A DNA stretch of 64,000 nucleotides from JBAXEO01 sp963789515 (GCA_963789515.1 CAWBKW010000002.1:868001-932000); one strand, 5' to 3'; shown: positions 1 to 7,745, counted from the stretch's first letter. Notes: generated from the sequence alone by a model not told the origin. Numbers and translations are program-made.

Positions 1-1
1 A

Positions 2-352
2 CCTGCTGACCCCATGGCTCTCAGCCCCGAGCACCTGGCGTTGCTACAAGAGTATCCGGAGAAGGCCAAAGCGCTGCGTGGCAAGGTCTTGGGCGGCACC
101 TACTTCGCTAAGCAGCGAGGATTCGCGTTCGACCCAAGCGACACCACCGTGACCGTCCGGGGCGACGAAGTCCGGGAGGGAACCCTCATCGAGTCGGATC
201 TGGTCGCATCAGCGTTCTACGTGGTGGCCGCACCCAGTGACGACGTGGCGGTGCAGATCGCCCGGCTGCATCCCGCTGCGAGCCAAGGAGCCATCGAGAT
301 GCACCCGCTCTTCGTGCCGGCCGGACAGGTGCAGGACGACTACGCGTACTGA
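2..352 (+). CDS. YCII-related domain protein, 5' end outside window
   Basis: The frame is open to the left edge, so the gene probably begins upstream of the window. The visible 112 residues after the first ATG resemble the YCII/DGPF family: an ALSPEHLALL helix, then TVRGDEVREG, then a C-terminal strand-helix-strand ending in EMHPLFVP. What is missing is the usual first strand of about 15 residues. The biochemical role of the family is poorly known. It is the only convincing plus-strand gene in the cassette region and converges on arr 31 bp away with no attC between them. It may be an inverted cassette passenger or lie outside the array. Confidence 0.6.
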   Translation, partial: PADPMALSPEHLALLQEYPEKAKALRGKVLGGTYFAKQRGFAFDPSDTTVTVRGDEVREGTLIESDLVASAFYVVAAPSDDVAVQIARLHPAASQGAIEMHPLFVPAGQVQDDYAY

Positions 353-382
353 CGCCCGCCACGCATGCCTATTCGTTCATGG

Positions 383-838
383 CTAATCCTCGATGACGTC
401 CAGTCCCTGCTCCCGAAGCTGTGCCAGGTGGTCCAGCATCTCCCGAAGCACCTCGGGACTGTGCCCCTGCCAGTCCTCGACCTCGCGGACGACTCGCAGT
501 GGCGCCTTTGTGCGGTACGACTGGGTGGGATTCCCGGGGAATCTCTTGTTGGTGACGTTGGGGTCATCTTCGAAGCATCCGAGGGGCTCGATGACATAGA
601 TGCGCCCTCGTTCCTCACTCCCCACCAGAGCCGTCGCCAGCTCCGCTCCCCACGCGGCAGTGTCGACCAGCGCGGTGAAGTAGATGTAGTTGGAGACCCT
701 GCCCTCCTGGAAGTTGGAGCCGAAACCGGGAACGAGGTCGTCGCCCGGTTTCAGCACAGACTTCGTCCCGTGGTAGAAGGGTCCCTCGACGTGGTCGCAG
801 TGCTCGAAGGTGACCGGTGTCCACTCCTGGTTGCTCAT
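383..838 (-). CDS. arr: Rifampin ADP-ribosyltransferase (Arr)
   Basis: The 151-residue product matches the Arr family at full length. Arr transfers ADP-ribose from NAD+ to a hydroxyl of rifamycins and inactivates them. Visible signatures are GPFYHGTK near residue 20 (His23), YIYFTALVD near 51, WGAELA near 63 and the run EDDPNVTNKRFPGNPTQSYR from residue 90, which is almost identical to the Arr-2/Arr-ms core. The C-terminus LDVIED is also typical. It is the leftmost minus-strand gene. A degraded attC lies to its right, and no attC is recognisable on its left. Resistance in this host is inferred, not shown. Confidence 0.93.
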   Translation of the reverse strand: MSNQEWTPVTFEHCDHVEGPFYHGTKSVLKPGDDLVPGFGSNFQEGRVSNYIYFTALVDTAAWGAELATALVGSEERGRIYVIEPLGCFEDDPNVTNKRFPGNPTQSYRTKAPLRVVREVEDWQGHSPEVLREMLDHLAQLREQGLDVIED

Positions 839-984
839 GCTGACTGCTCCCTATCCGACTCGTCACCTCCGGCGGTCAAGCGCGCGGACGTGGCTGCCCG
901 CTCATTCCGCCTCCCGAGCCTGACCGCTCTCTCCTACCTGGTTCCGAGGAAGTCGGTCGATCTTCTGAGCCATGGTCGAGGCTC

Positions 985-1058
985 ACATCTTCCACCTGAG
1001 CACACGCCCAGGCGCGCATTTCTAGCTCGCGGCGTACCGCTCGATGCAGCGGTTGCGC
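985..1058 (-). repeat. Degraded attC site of the DUF1697/DUF4386 cassette
   Basis: The right arm TACCGCTCGATGCAGCGGTTGCGC resembles the right half of the other attC sites (CTCGATGC followed by a GTT box), but the left arm and outer box are poorly conserved. It starts 14 bp past the DUF1697 stop, where an attC is expected. Confidence 0.3.
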
Positions 1059-1071
1059 AGCGGCACCTGTG

Positions 1072-1608
1072 TCAGACGTCCGCGCAGAGTGCCGCCAACT
1101 TCCTGGCCGTGTTGACGTTACGTGTGGTCATCCGAGCATAGGAACTGTGTCCGACGATCTTCGTGATCTGGCTGCGATTGTAGTTCTCTCGCTTGATGTT
1201 CCAGATGATTGCCCCCGGCGCGTGGAAGATGCTCATGAACTGCCTTTTCACGGGCAGCTCCGATACGAGGCTGGGCTTGTCGACATCACTGAACAGATAC
1301 GCCACGTACGTCTGTTCAAGATCGTTGCTCCCCCACTCGCTCGGTATCGACTCAGCGATCTCAATCATCTCCGCCGACGTCTTCACCAGGGTAGGGATCT
1401 TCTGACCGAAGGTCCGCTCAAGTTCGAGTTCGATCAGTTGGGTCAACTCAGAGGCGCTAAGCGCAGAATCGAACACGACGTTCCCGGAGTTCAGATAGGT
1501 GACTACATCGCTCAGACCGAGTCCCTCGAACTGAGCCTTCAGGGTCTTCATGGGCACGCGAGCGCCCTTTCCCACGTTGATTCCGCGCAGCAAGGCGACG
1601 TACCTCAA
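1072..1608 (-). CDS. DUF1697 family protein
   Basis: A 178-residue protein of the DUF1697 family, recognised by the N-terminus RYVALLRGINVG, then LNSGNVVF near residue 40 and a C-terminal MTTRNVNTARKLAAL. The function of the family is unknown. The start is a TTG that overlaps the TGA of the upstream membrane-protein gene, implying translational coupling and a two-gene cassette, since no attC separates them. The next attC-like sequence is downstream at about 985-1058. Confidence 0.82.
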   Translation of the reverse strand: MRYVALLRGINVGKGARVPMKTLKAQFEGLGLSDVVTYLNSGNVVFDSALSASELTQLIELELERTFGQKIPTLVKTSAEMIEIAESIPSEWGSNDLEQTYVAYLFSDVDKPSLVSELPVKRQFMSIFHAPGAIIWNIKRENYNRSQITKIVGHSSYARMTTRNVNTARKLAALCADV

Positions 1609-2276
1609 GACATGTCAGCCGTGATAGGGGACGGCTTGAAGCCCCAGAAGGTCAGGTAGACGCCCAGCGAGAACTCCCACGCCGCGATCGTGAGGCCGGC
1701 GATGCCGGCCGGTGCGGACACCGATCCGATCAGCCCGAAGAGGACGGCGAACCAGACAGCGAGGAGCAGAGTCGCTCCGATGAACCCGATCACGGGAAGG
1801 GCACGTGGCACTAGGCGTGACTGATAGAGCAGGGACCCGAGCAGGACAGCGTTGATGACGGGGATGAAGCTCTGGCTCAAGTGGAACATCCAGGTGTACT
1901 GGATAGCCAGCGCTTGACCGACGACCAGCCCGGCGGCTCCTACCCCGGCCTGCCGCAGAGTCACGATCGACAAGAGGGTTACGACCCCAGCGGTGATGGA
2001 GGCGGCTTCAAGAGTGCGCGATGCGACAAAGCCGAGTGCGCGTGATTGCCCTTGTCGCTTGATCACCGGGTAGAGCACCACGGCGGTGCCGATACCCGCA
2101 AGTGCCACGATGATCTCCAAGACAGCACCCACGAACACTGGCGTGTCCGGGCCGGAACCGACGATGAAGTTCGGGGCGCGGACGCCGGCATAGAAGAAGA
2201 ATGGGGCCGGGATCGAGACGAAGGTCAGCAGGTAGAATATGCCTGCAAAGAGTGAGGTCTTCCTCAGTGAGTTCAT
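1605..2276 (-). CDS. DUF4386 multi-pass membrane protein
   Basis: About 223 residues with six or so hydrophobic segments. MNSLRKTSLFAGIFYLLTF at the N-terminus, then GTAVVLYPVIKRQ and ASRTLEAASITAGVVTLLS identify the DUF4386 family of integral membrane proteins of unknown function. The start ATG at 2276 follows AAGGAG by six bases and is preferred over upstream in-frame starts. Its stop overlaps the start of the DUF1697 gene, and the two probably travel in one cassette. Confidence 0.8.
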   Translation of the reverse strand: MNSLRKTSLFAGIFYLLTFVSIPAPFFFYAGVRAPNFIVGSGPDTPVFVGAVLEIIVALAGIGTAVVLYPVIKRQGQSRALGFVASRTLEAASITAGVVTLLSIVTLRQAGVGAAGLVVGQALAIQYTWMFHLSQSFIPVINAVLLGSLLYQSRLVPRALPVIGFIGATLLLAVWFAVLFGLIGSVSAPAGIAGLTIAAWEFSLGVYLTFWGFKPSPITADMS

Positions 2277-2370
2277 GAGGACTCCTTTTCGTTCGCGCTG
2301 CACCCGCAGGCTCGTCTCGCTCGTCGAAGGGAGTATCGAGCCCCTCACTCTGTACCCTTCCGCCGCGTTC

Positions 2371-2440
2371 GTCGAACGTTTGCGGCGGCTCTCCGGGTGA
2401 GTCTGCCTTGTGGCCTTCAGCCTCGCCGCCCATGTTGGGT
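2371..2440 (-). repeat. attC site of the DUF2164/exchanger cassette
   Basis: Left box GTCGAAC and right box GTTGGGT. The inner arms TGCGGCGGC and GCCTCGCCGCC pair, with extra bases on the right arm. At 70 bp it is the shortest complete attC in the array. Confidence 0.7.
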
Positions 2441-2494
2441 GGCATAGACAGTCGCTCCGCGCGTTCTGCTGGATTCTTCGTCAGGCACGTCACG

Positions 2495-2765
2495 CTACGG
2501 CATGAGCGAGCCAACGTAGGCGACATAACCCGCCAGCAGAGCGGCTCCCTCCCAGCGGTTCAGGACCGAACCGCGCCACAGGAGCGGCAGCAGCAACACC
2601 GTGCTGCCGAAGAAGACCGCCACATCCAGACTCCGGAGGCCCTGAACCTCGAACGGACTTATCAGTGCGGCTGCACCGAGCACGGCAAGCATGTTGAGGA
2701 CGTTTGAGCCGATGACGTTGCCGAAGGCGACATCCGCCTCCCCCTTGATAGCGGCGGTGTCGCTT
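2495..2765 (-). pseudogene. 3' fragment of a CaCA-family Na+/Ca2+ exchanger
   Basis: Translation gives only the last repeat of a K+-independent Na+/Ca2+ exchanger (YrbG/CaCA family): GEADVAFGNVIGSNVLNM, two further membrane segments and the terminal LLAGYVAYVGSLMP. A stop codon lies just upstream of this frame at about 2772, so the N-terminal three quarters of the transporter are missing. The fragment is joined to the 5' part of a DUF2164 gene, which reads into it in another frame. It cannot be a functional transporter alone. Confidence 0.7.
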
Positions 2766-2937
2766 GGGCATCAAGGATGGCCTGGTTGTAGACGCTCGGC
2801 CCGAGTTCCCCGACGAAGAAGTCGAGAACCGCTCTCGCCTTGAGGTCACCGATGTCTTCGTCGAGATCCTCCGAGAAGAACCGTCGGATTGAGCCGAGAA
2901 GATACTGCTCGGTCCGCTCATCGAATACGATCGCCAT
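2662..2937 (-). CDS. DUF2164 protein with replaced C-terminus
   Basis: ATG at 2937 opens a 91-residue frame. Residues 1-60 match DUF2164 closely: MAIVFDERTEQ, IRRFFSEDLDEDIGDLKA and LGPSVYNQAILDAQA. Family members normally continue with about 20 residues after DAQA. Here the frame instead enters the exchanger fragment out of frame and ends in an unrelated basic/serine-rich tail. The join at about 2765 looks like a deletion fusing two former cassette genes. DUF2164 has no established function. Confidence 0.65.
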   Translation of the reverse strand: MAIVFDERTEQYLLGSIRRFFSEDLDEDIGDLKARAVLDFFVGELGPSVYNQAILDAQATPPLSRGRRMSPSATSSAQTSSTCLPCSVQPH

Positions 2938-2985
2938 CCGGGCTCCCATCCATCGAGAACATCTGACCCCGTTGAGCGCCATTTC

Positions 2986-3043
2986 AGCGAACGCGCTCCT
3001 GTTCTGGACTCTACCCTCTGGCCGTCCTGTGGATGTGTGATGC
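2986..3043 (-). repeat. Degraded attC remnant
   Basis: The stretch ACTCTACCCTCTGGCCGTCC matches the centre of the array's attC sites, but both outer boxes are eroded. It lies downstream of the GNAT gene at 3136-3666, where its attC is expected. Confidence 0.3.
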
Positions 3044-3135
3044 CGGGTCGATGCGTACGCCGGCCCTCAACGCGCCCGGTTGACGGCCGGAGGCGTGTGG
3101 CAGGTACGCTGGTTTCAGATCGTGTCGCTCGGGAT

Positions 3136-3666
3136 CTACTCCCGCCAGTACTCTGGTCGATTCATGGCCTCAGCACACACGACCGACCCGGTCATCCGTC
3201 CGAGAACGTCCCGACGCAACGGCCTCACCATCCAGGCATCCTCCGGCGAGATCGCGTAGGGTGCCGCAAGGCCGTGACGCGATGCAGGCATGAATCCGTG
3301 ATGAGGATAGTAGTCGGGATGACCGAGAACGAAGACGAGCTCAACGCCCCGCTCCCCGAGCCGCTGCACGCCCTGCTCGATGAGTCGCCCCCCGATGCCT
3401 TGCCGCTGAGCGCCGGGTACAACGGCCAGAGGCGCAAGGATGGAAACCGAGACAGCGCAGTCGGGGCCGTCGAGGCGCGCCGCAGTGAACAGGATGTGCC
3501 CAAGCGGCTGCTCGTCTTCGCGAGCGAGCAGGGACAGTATCGGCTGGGCGCTTGGGTCGCTGAGCAGGGCGCGAACCAGTTCGGCCTCCTCGTCGCCGCC
3601 GAACGCCAGGCGTTCAACGAGCAGGACGTCCTCGAGATCCATCGTGGAGGCCTCAGCGATGTGCAT
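3136..3666 (-). CDS. GNAT N-acetyltransferase (YhbS-like)
   Basis: A 176-residue GNAT-fold acetyltransferase that would use acetyl-CoA. The acetyl-CoA loop is visible as VVPGAQRQGIGGRLIEQGVQ near residue 90, after a typical LAPLAV strand. GHPDYYPHHGFMPASRHGL and the preceding VELVFVLG match the YhbS-type subgroup. The substrate is unknown. It is one of four acetyltransferase genes near the left end of the array. The chosen ATG has an AGGA-type ribosome binding site just upstream. Confidence 0.85.
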   Translation of the reverse strand: MHIAEASTMDLEDVLLVERLAFGGDEEAELVRALLSDPSAQPILSLLAREDEQPLGHILFTAARLDGPDCAVSVSILAPLAVVPGAQRQGIGGRLIEQGVQRLGERGVELVFVLGHPDYYPHHGFMPASRHGLAAPYAISPEDAWMVRPLRRDVLGRMTGSVVCAEAMNRPEYWRE

Positions 3667-3764
3667 CAGATCGTCCTGTCCAATGGATGCACTCCGGTTC
3701 TACCCAAGGTGCGCGGCACATGAGCGGTAGTCGCACGCTCACTGATTGCTGCCTCCGTCGTCGT

Positions 3765-4277
3765 TCACTCCACTCCCGCCTCCGATGGTGCGCTCGCGAT
3801 CCCGGACTCCTGCCGTCCCGGCGCGATGTCGAAGTGCAAGACATCCTCACGGACGCCGAGCCTCGAGTAGAGCGCGATGGCAGGATCGTCGCCGAGATCA
3901 GCCTGCACGAAGACGACCCATGCGCCACGTGTCGCTGCGATGCGCTGAAGCTGCTCGATGAGTGCCGTAGCGATTCCGCGGCGTCTGTGGGACGTGGCGA
4001 CGGCCAGGTCGTAGATGTAGATCTCGCTGCGCTCACGCTCGAACTTGCGCAATTCGTACGCGGCCAGACCGCCGACCACCACCCCGCCGTCCAGTGCCGC
4101 CAGCGCGATGAAACTGTCGCTTGCGAGAAGTCGCCGCAGATAGCTCGAGCGGGGCTGTGCGCCGCAGTACGTCTCAACGTCTTCGAACGCGTCGCCGAAC
4201 ACGCCGAGCAATTCCCGCATCCGCCCCAAGTCGTCGGGGCCGAGCTCGAGAGTTGCGAACGGTGCGGTATCGGACAT
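3765..4277 (-). CDS. aac(3)-I: AAC(3)-I family aminoglycoside 3-N-acetyltransferase
   Basis: The 170-residue product aligns along its length with AAC(3)-Ia/Ib type enzymes, which acetylate gentamicin at the 3-amino group. Diagnostic stretches are FGDAFEDVETY near residue 28, SFIALAALDGGVVVGGLAAY near 54, KFERERSEIYIYDLAV near 78, HRRRGIATALI near 96, VFVQADLGDDPAIALYSRLG near 121 and MHFDI-like LHFDIAPG at the end. It is a GNAT using acetyl-CoA. No clear attC is seen in the 98 bp downstream. Family assignment is strong; activity against clinical drugs is inferred. Confidence 0.92.
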   Translation of the reverse strand: MSDTAPFATLELGPDDLGRMRELLGVFGDAFEDVETYCGAQPRSSYLRRLLASDSFIALAALDGGVVVGGLAAYELRKFERERSEIYIYDLAVATSHRRRGIATALIEQLQRIAATRGAWVVFVQADLGDDPAIALYSRLGVREDVLHFDIAPGRQESGIASAPSEAGVE

Positions 4278-4325
4278 GCTGGACCACTCCCCTGCTAGCT
4301 TCGTGCATGCGATGCGCAGGGTTCA

Positions 4326-4410
4326 GTCCATCGTGTTGGGCTTGACCTCCGGCGCACGCGCCCTCAGGTCAGTCTACCGTCTGGCCGTCAGCTCGATACT
4401 CTTCTTCGCG
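4326..4410 (-). repeat. attC site, partly degraded
   Basis: The centre TCAGTCTACCGTCTGGCCGT and the right arm GCTCGATAC are typical. The left outer box reads GTCCATC (AAC changed to ATC) and the right box is eroded. The 3' end of the adjacent GNAT gene runs into it. Confidence 0.6.
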
Positions 4411-4959
4411 CGAGACCCGAGCCATCAGCAGGTCATGCTGCACATCGTCGCCAAGGATGAAATCCGCCTCGCCGACGACCTCGAAGCCCCACTTCGAGTA
4501 GAACGCGATTGCACGAGCGTTGCGATCCCACACGTCGAGCCAGACAACATCGCATGCGCGTGCCTCAGCCTCGCGCAGACAAGCCGTCATGAGCGCCGAG
4601 CCGACGCCACGCCCGATCCATGGAGCAGCCGAGTAGAACCTGGCGATCTCAACCGGATTGAGACCGCAAACCGAGGCCGGCGACGACCCAAAGCGCAGAC
4701 GGGAGTACCCCACGGGCGCGCATTCAACCTCCGCGACCAAGAACATCGATGACGGATCAGCCACCTCGCGCGTCTGCTGATCGACGCCAAACGCCCCGTC
4801 AAGGTAAGCCGCCATGTCGGACTCACGGTTGTCAGCGGCGAACGTGTCGCTGAAGGTGCGCCTTCCCAGCTCAGAGAGCAGTCGTGCGTCGCTGAGGGTC
4901 GCAACTCGAATGTGAATGCGAGCCGTATCCAACCCGAGTGCTCCTCCCCGCTCCGACAC
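4369..4959 (-). CDS. GNAT N-acetyltransferase
   Basis: About 196 residues with a GNAT fold: IHIRVATLSDARLLSELGRR at the N-terminus, VEIARFYSAAPWIGRGVGSALM as the acetyl-CoA binding strand and loop, then VVWLDVWDRNARAIAFYSKWGFE typical of the RimI-like C-terminal half. Substrate unknown. The stop codon lies inside the attC to its left, so the last residues are encoded by the recombination site. The start could be a downstream codon just before HIRVAT. Confidence 0.82.
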   Translation of the reverse strand: MSERGGALGLDTARIHIRVATLSDARLLSELGRRTFSDTFAADNRESDMAAYLDGAFGVDQQTREVADPSSMFLVAEVECAPVGYSRLRFGSSPASVCGLNPVEIARFYSAAPWIGRGVGSALMTACLREAEARACDVVWLDVWDRNARAIAFYSKWGFEVVGEADFILGDDVQHDLLMARVSREEEYRADGQTVD

Positions 4960-4961
4960 CC

Positions 4962-5047
4962 GTCGAACGCGTTAGTCATGACCTGCGACGCAGGCGCCTC
5001 TTGGTGGATTCTACCTTCTGAGGTTCAGATTGACGCCTTTGTCTGCG
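4962..5047 (-). repeat. attC site of the methyltransferase cassette
   Basis: Left box GTCGAAC, centre GATTCTACCTTCTGAGG, right box degenerate (GTCTGCG). Inner arms GTCATGACC and CAGATTGACGCC pair imperfectly. Confidence 0.65.
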
Positions 5048-5127
5048 CGCGACCGTGTAGCCGATCTGGACCAACACCAACCGCGAATGACCTTCGGCGT
5101 TGACGATGCGGCGGGTGCGTCACCGCA

Positions 5128-5874
5128 TCACCGCGGCATCAACGCGAACACACCCCAGCCCAGGTACTCACGCGTGTACGCGGCGTAGCGCTCAGGTTCC
5201 GAGTTCAGTTCGGCTCGAACATCTCCCGCGAACTCATCGTCGGGATTGGCCTCAAGCCATCGGCGCATGGTGAGCCACTTGGCCGCCTCGTATCTGTCCC
5301 AACCCTCTTGGTCAGCCAGAACCATTTCAACGACGTCGTAGCCAAAGTGGCCGAAAGACGCGAGAAGTCCCGGAAGCATGAGAAAGTCGGAGATCGAGCT
5401 GGCAAGACACCCCTTGGCAACATCCTCCGTCGGCGGTAGCTGCCGCCAGTAGGGCTCGCCGATGAGGATGATCCCTCCGGTACCCAGGCTCCGTGCCAGC
5501 AGCTCGATAGTGCCGATGACTCCCCCGCCGATCCAAGTAGCACCGACACAGGCAGCCACATCGACCTTCTCGTCAGAGACGTAGCCCGCCGCATCGCCAT
5601 GGATGAATCTGACCTGATTGGCGACGCCGAGCTCTTCCGCACGTAGTCTCGCTTGCTCAGTGAAGAGCTGGCTCATGTCGATGCCGGTGCCGATGACACC
5701 GTGATCGCGTGCCCAGGTGCACAGCATCTCCCCCGAACCGCTGCCGAGGTCGAGCACTCGTGCCCCCGATTCCAGACGCAGCGCTGCGCCAAGAATGGCG
5801 AGCTTCTCGGGTGTGATCGGGTTGTGGATGCGGTGAGCGCTTTCGGTGATGTTGAAGATCCGTGGAATGTCCAT
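5128..5874 (-). CDS. Class I SAM-dependent methyltransferase
   Basis: A 248-residue methyltransferase. The SAM-binding motif I is VLDLGSGSGEML near residue 40, followed by GTGIDMSQLFTEQARLRA (motif post I) and FIHGDAAGYV (motif II). The rest, including GEPYWRQLPPTEDVA, resembles uncharacterised methyltransferases found beside GNAT genes. The substrate is unknown. The start MDIPRIFNITE at 5874 is preferred because the longer frame upstream has no family similarity. An attC follows 80 bp downstream. Confidence 0.85.
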   Translation of the reverse strand: MDIPRIFNITESAHRIHNPITPEKLAILGAALRLESGARVLDLGSGSGEMLCTWARDHGVIGTGIDMSQLFTEQARLRAEELGVANQVRFIHGDAAGYVSDEKVDVAACVGATWIGGGVIGTIELLARSLGTGGIILIGEPYWRQLPPTEDVAKGCLASSISDFLMLPGLLASFGHFGYDVVEMVLADQEGWDRYEAAKWLTMRRWLEANPDDEFAGDVRAELNSEPERYAAYTREYLGWGVFALMPR

Positions 5875-5966
5875 TTCGACCAATCCCTGATGGGTGTGTG
5901 AACAGAACCCGCTCGAGCTAACGCGCAGTGAAACGGCTCCCCCTGCTGACGAAGGGCCGGGAACTC

Positions 5967-6908
5967 TCACGCTGCGCCCTCTGAGGCGCCTCCCTCTGCA
6001 ACCAGCATGCGCTCGACCTTGGCTGCTACCTGCTCGGCTATGGATTCGCAGGTGGCGATGCGACCGTTGCTGATGTAGTCGTCCACGCCGCAGGCCGTGG
6101 CGAAGTCGCATTGGGTGATCGCACTGCACTGAGTGCTACCGAACTGGTGAGCGAACCACCTCGACAGGCGGTAGCCGCGCCTGAGACTCGGATTGAACTT
6201 GTTCAGGTCGTCTCTGAGGGCGTTGCCGCCAGCTGTCATGATGGCAAGCATTCGAACAACCCTCGGCAGGCTGTTCTCGACCTCACCGCGGCTCAGCCCA
6301 AGCGCCATGACCCCTGCGGTGAAGGCGCTACAGGTCAGGCCCATGAACGCGGTGCCGCCGACGAACGCGGAGGTGGCATCCATCAAGTCCTCGGTTGGCG
6401 AGACTCGTTCCCGCAACCGCAGCAGGACGGACTGGGCGCAGTGGAAGTTCTTCTTGGCCATATGCGCGTAGAGGCGGGCATACGCTTCCCTGGCGTCCGA
6501 GGGAATGGCGTTCTGAGTGTCTTGGGCGGTGACGTCAGCGAAGATGCGCGACGAACGCACGACGGGCAGGATGCAGTGTCTGGGGAACCGTGCCTTGCCG
6601 CGAATCTGAGTGCACTGAAGCGTCTTCGTGTGCGCGAGGAATCGGCCGCAGAGGGCGTGGCTCTTGTCGAAGACGATCGGCAGACCTCGATCCAAGTCAC
6701 GCAGGCCGTAGCGCATGCCGAGCAGCACCGTCGGCGAGGTCACCGCGCCGCATTCGTGCCCGGTGTTGCCAATCCCGCCCGGCATGCCGGCGCTCAGCGT
6801 GACGAGCCAGTCGTTGCCGGGCGCAGCCACGTTCCCGACGGTGCGCATGACCGACGGTGCGCAGTGCCCCATCCGGAAGAGATCGGCGTACGCCTTGGCG
6901 GTACTCAT
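5967..6908 (-). CDS. C_GCAxxG_C_C family putative redox protein, duplicated
   Basis: The 313-residue product contains two copies of the C_GCAxxG_C_C module, a cysteine-rich putative redox domain often found near redox enzymes. Copy 1 begins MGHCAPSVMRTV with GGIGNTGHECGAVTSP. Copy 2 begins KKNFHCAQSVLLRLRE with GGTAFMGLTCSAFTAGVMALG and ends in several spaced cysteines. Most family members are single-copy and around 150 residues. The start follows GGGAGGT by six bases. No clear attC separates it from the methyltransferase downstream, so both may share a cassette. Confidence 0.75.
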   Translation of the reverse strand: MSTAKAYADLFRMGHCAPSVMRTVGNVAAPGNDWLVTLSAGMPGGIGNTGHECGAVTSPTVLLGMRYGLRDLDRGLPIVFDKSHALCGRFLAHTKTLQCTQIRGKARFPRHCILPVVRSSRIFADVTAQDTQNAIPSDAREAYARLYAHMAKKNFHCAQSVLLRLRERVSPTEDLMDATSAFVGGTAFMGLTCSAFTAGVMALGLSRGEVENSLPRVVRMLAIMTAGGNALRDDLNKFNPSLRRGYRLSRWFAHQFGSTQCSAITQCDFATACGVDDYISNGRIATCESIAEQVAAKVERMLVAEGGASEGAA

Positions 6909-7125
6909 GTGGCGACCTCCCTTGCAATCCTATCGCGTGCTTGCCGACTCCTCCAGTCGGCTGCTGCACACGCGTCGCCAATCGCGTCGTGGGACGGCTG
7001 CACACGCGGCGCATTCGAAGAATCGGGGTGGCACAGCCGGTGCACCCGGTGATCGCGGCATCCGCTTCGAGCCACCAGGCCCGCGATGTCGTTCCCGCCG
7101 ACGAAACCGAATCGCCGTTGTGCAG

Positions 7126-7211
7126 GCCTAACGTGGTGCGCTCAAGCTGCGCGCCGTGTGCCTCCATCGCAAGGAGAACCTGTGCGCGTCAGGTTGGAGC
7201 GCCTGTTCGGT
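7126..7211 (-). repeat. attC site of the 7228-7599 cassette
   Basis: Left box GCCTAAC, right box GTTCGGT. Arms GGTGCGCTCAAGC and GGTTGGAGCGCC pair through a GCGCT/AGCGC core. Confidence 0.7.
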
Positions 7212-7227
7212 GAGGGCAAGGTGCTGC

Positions 7228-7599
7228 CTAGTGCGGGGTCGTGAACTCCCCGATCAGCAAGAACAACACGAACGCCAAGGGGAGTAACGTCGCCCAGACA
7301 ACCCAGGAACGCTCGTGGTCCTTGATGATTGAGATCAGGCCGACCGCACCGGCGGAGGCGCCCAGCATCAGCATCCCGATGCCATAGAACGGCATGACGG
7401 TCCTGCTGAACGAATTCACGGTCTCGTTGGTGCTCGTCCCAAGAGCTCCAATGAACACCGAGTTGATCGCGAACATCACAATGAACGCTACCGCGAGCCA
7501 CATCGACCAGCGCCCAAGTCTCGTGGTCGGCAGAGAGAAGAGCCTGTTCCCACGCGCACTTCTCATGCCTGCCGATCCAGCACTCTGTAGGGTTGACAT
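7228..7599 (-). CDS. Small membrane protein, unrecognised
   Basis: A 123-residue product with three predicted membrane segments: WSMWLAVAFIVMFAINSVFI, MPFYGIGMLMLGASAGAVGL and WVVWATLLPLAFVLFLLIG, preceded by a basic N-terminus. No family is recognised. The ATG is preceded by GGGGG at a distance of six bases. It is a single-gene cassette whose attC lies 17 bp past the stop. Confidence 0.65.
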   Translation of the reverse strand: MSTLQSAGSAGMRSARGNRLFSLPTTRLGRWSMWLAVAFIVMFAINSVFIGALGTSTNETVNSFSRTVMPFYGIGMLMLGASAGAVGLISIIKDHERSWVVWATLLPLAFVLFLLIGEFTTPH

Positions 7600-7710
7600 C
7601 ACACACCCCCGTTCGCCGGGTCGGTCACACCCCTCTGGTTAACCGCACCCGCAGGGGGATTATTCCCGCATCTACGCGACCTGACGCCTTCTGATTCCGG
7701 AGCGAATCCG

Positions 7711-7745
7711 ATGGTCGCAGAAGAGACACTTCGTGTTCACGTGTG
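7711..7745. repeat. 35-bp dispersed repeat, copy 1
   Basis: ATGGTCGCAGAAG followed by ACACTTCGTGTTCACGTGTG, matching 32 of 35 bases at 17449-17483. It contains a short inverted repeat (ACAC/GTGT) next to CACGTG. Both copies sit in the 5' leader of a cassette gene for a membrane protein. Confidence 0.7.

Noticed and set aside
365..1141. Plus-strand open frame of 258 codons over arr
   Set aside because: Antisense to a clear Arr protein; no recognisable motif.
3700..3760. Possible short attC downstream of the AAC(3)-I gene (GAGCG/CGCTC)
   Set aside because: Only five pairing bases and no RYYYAAC or GTTRRRY boxes; not distinguishable from chance.
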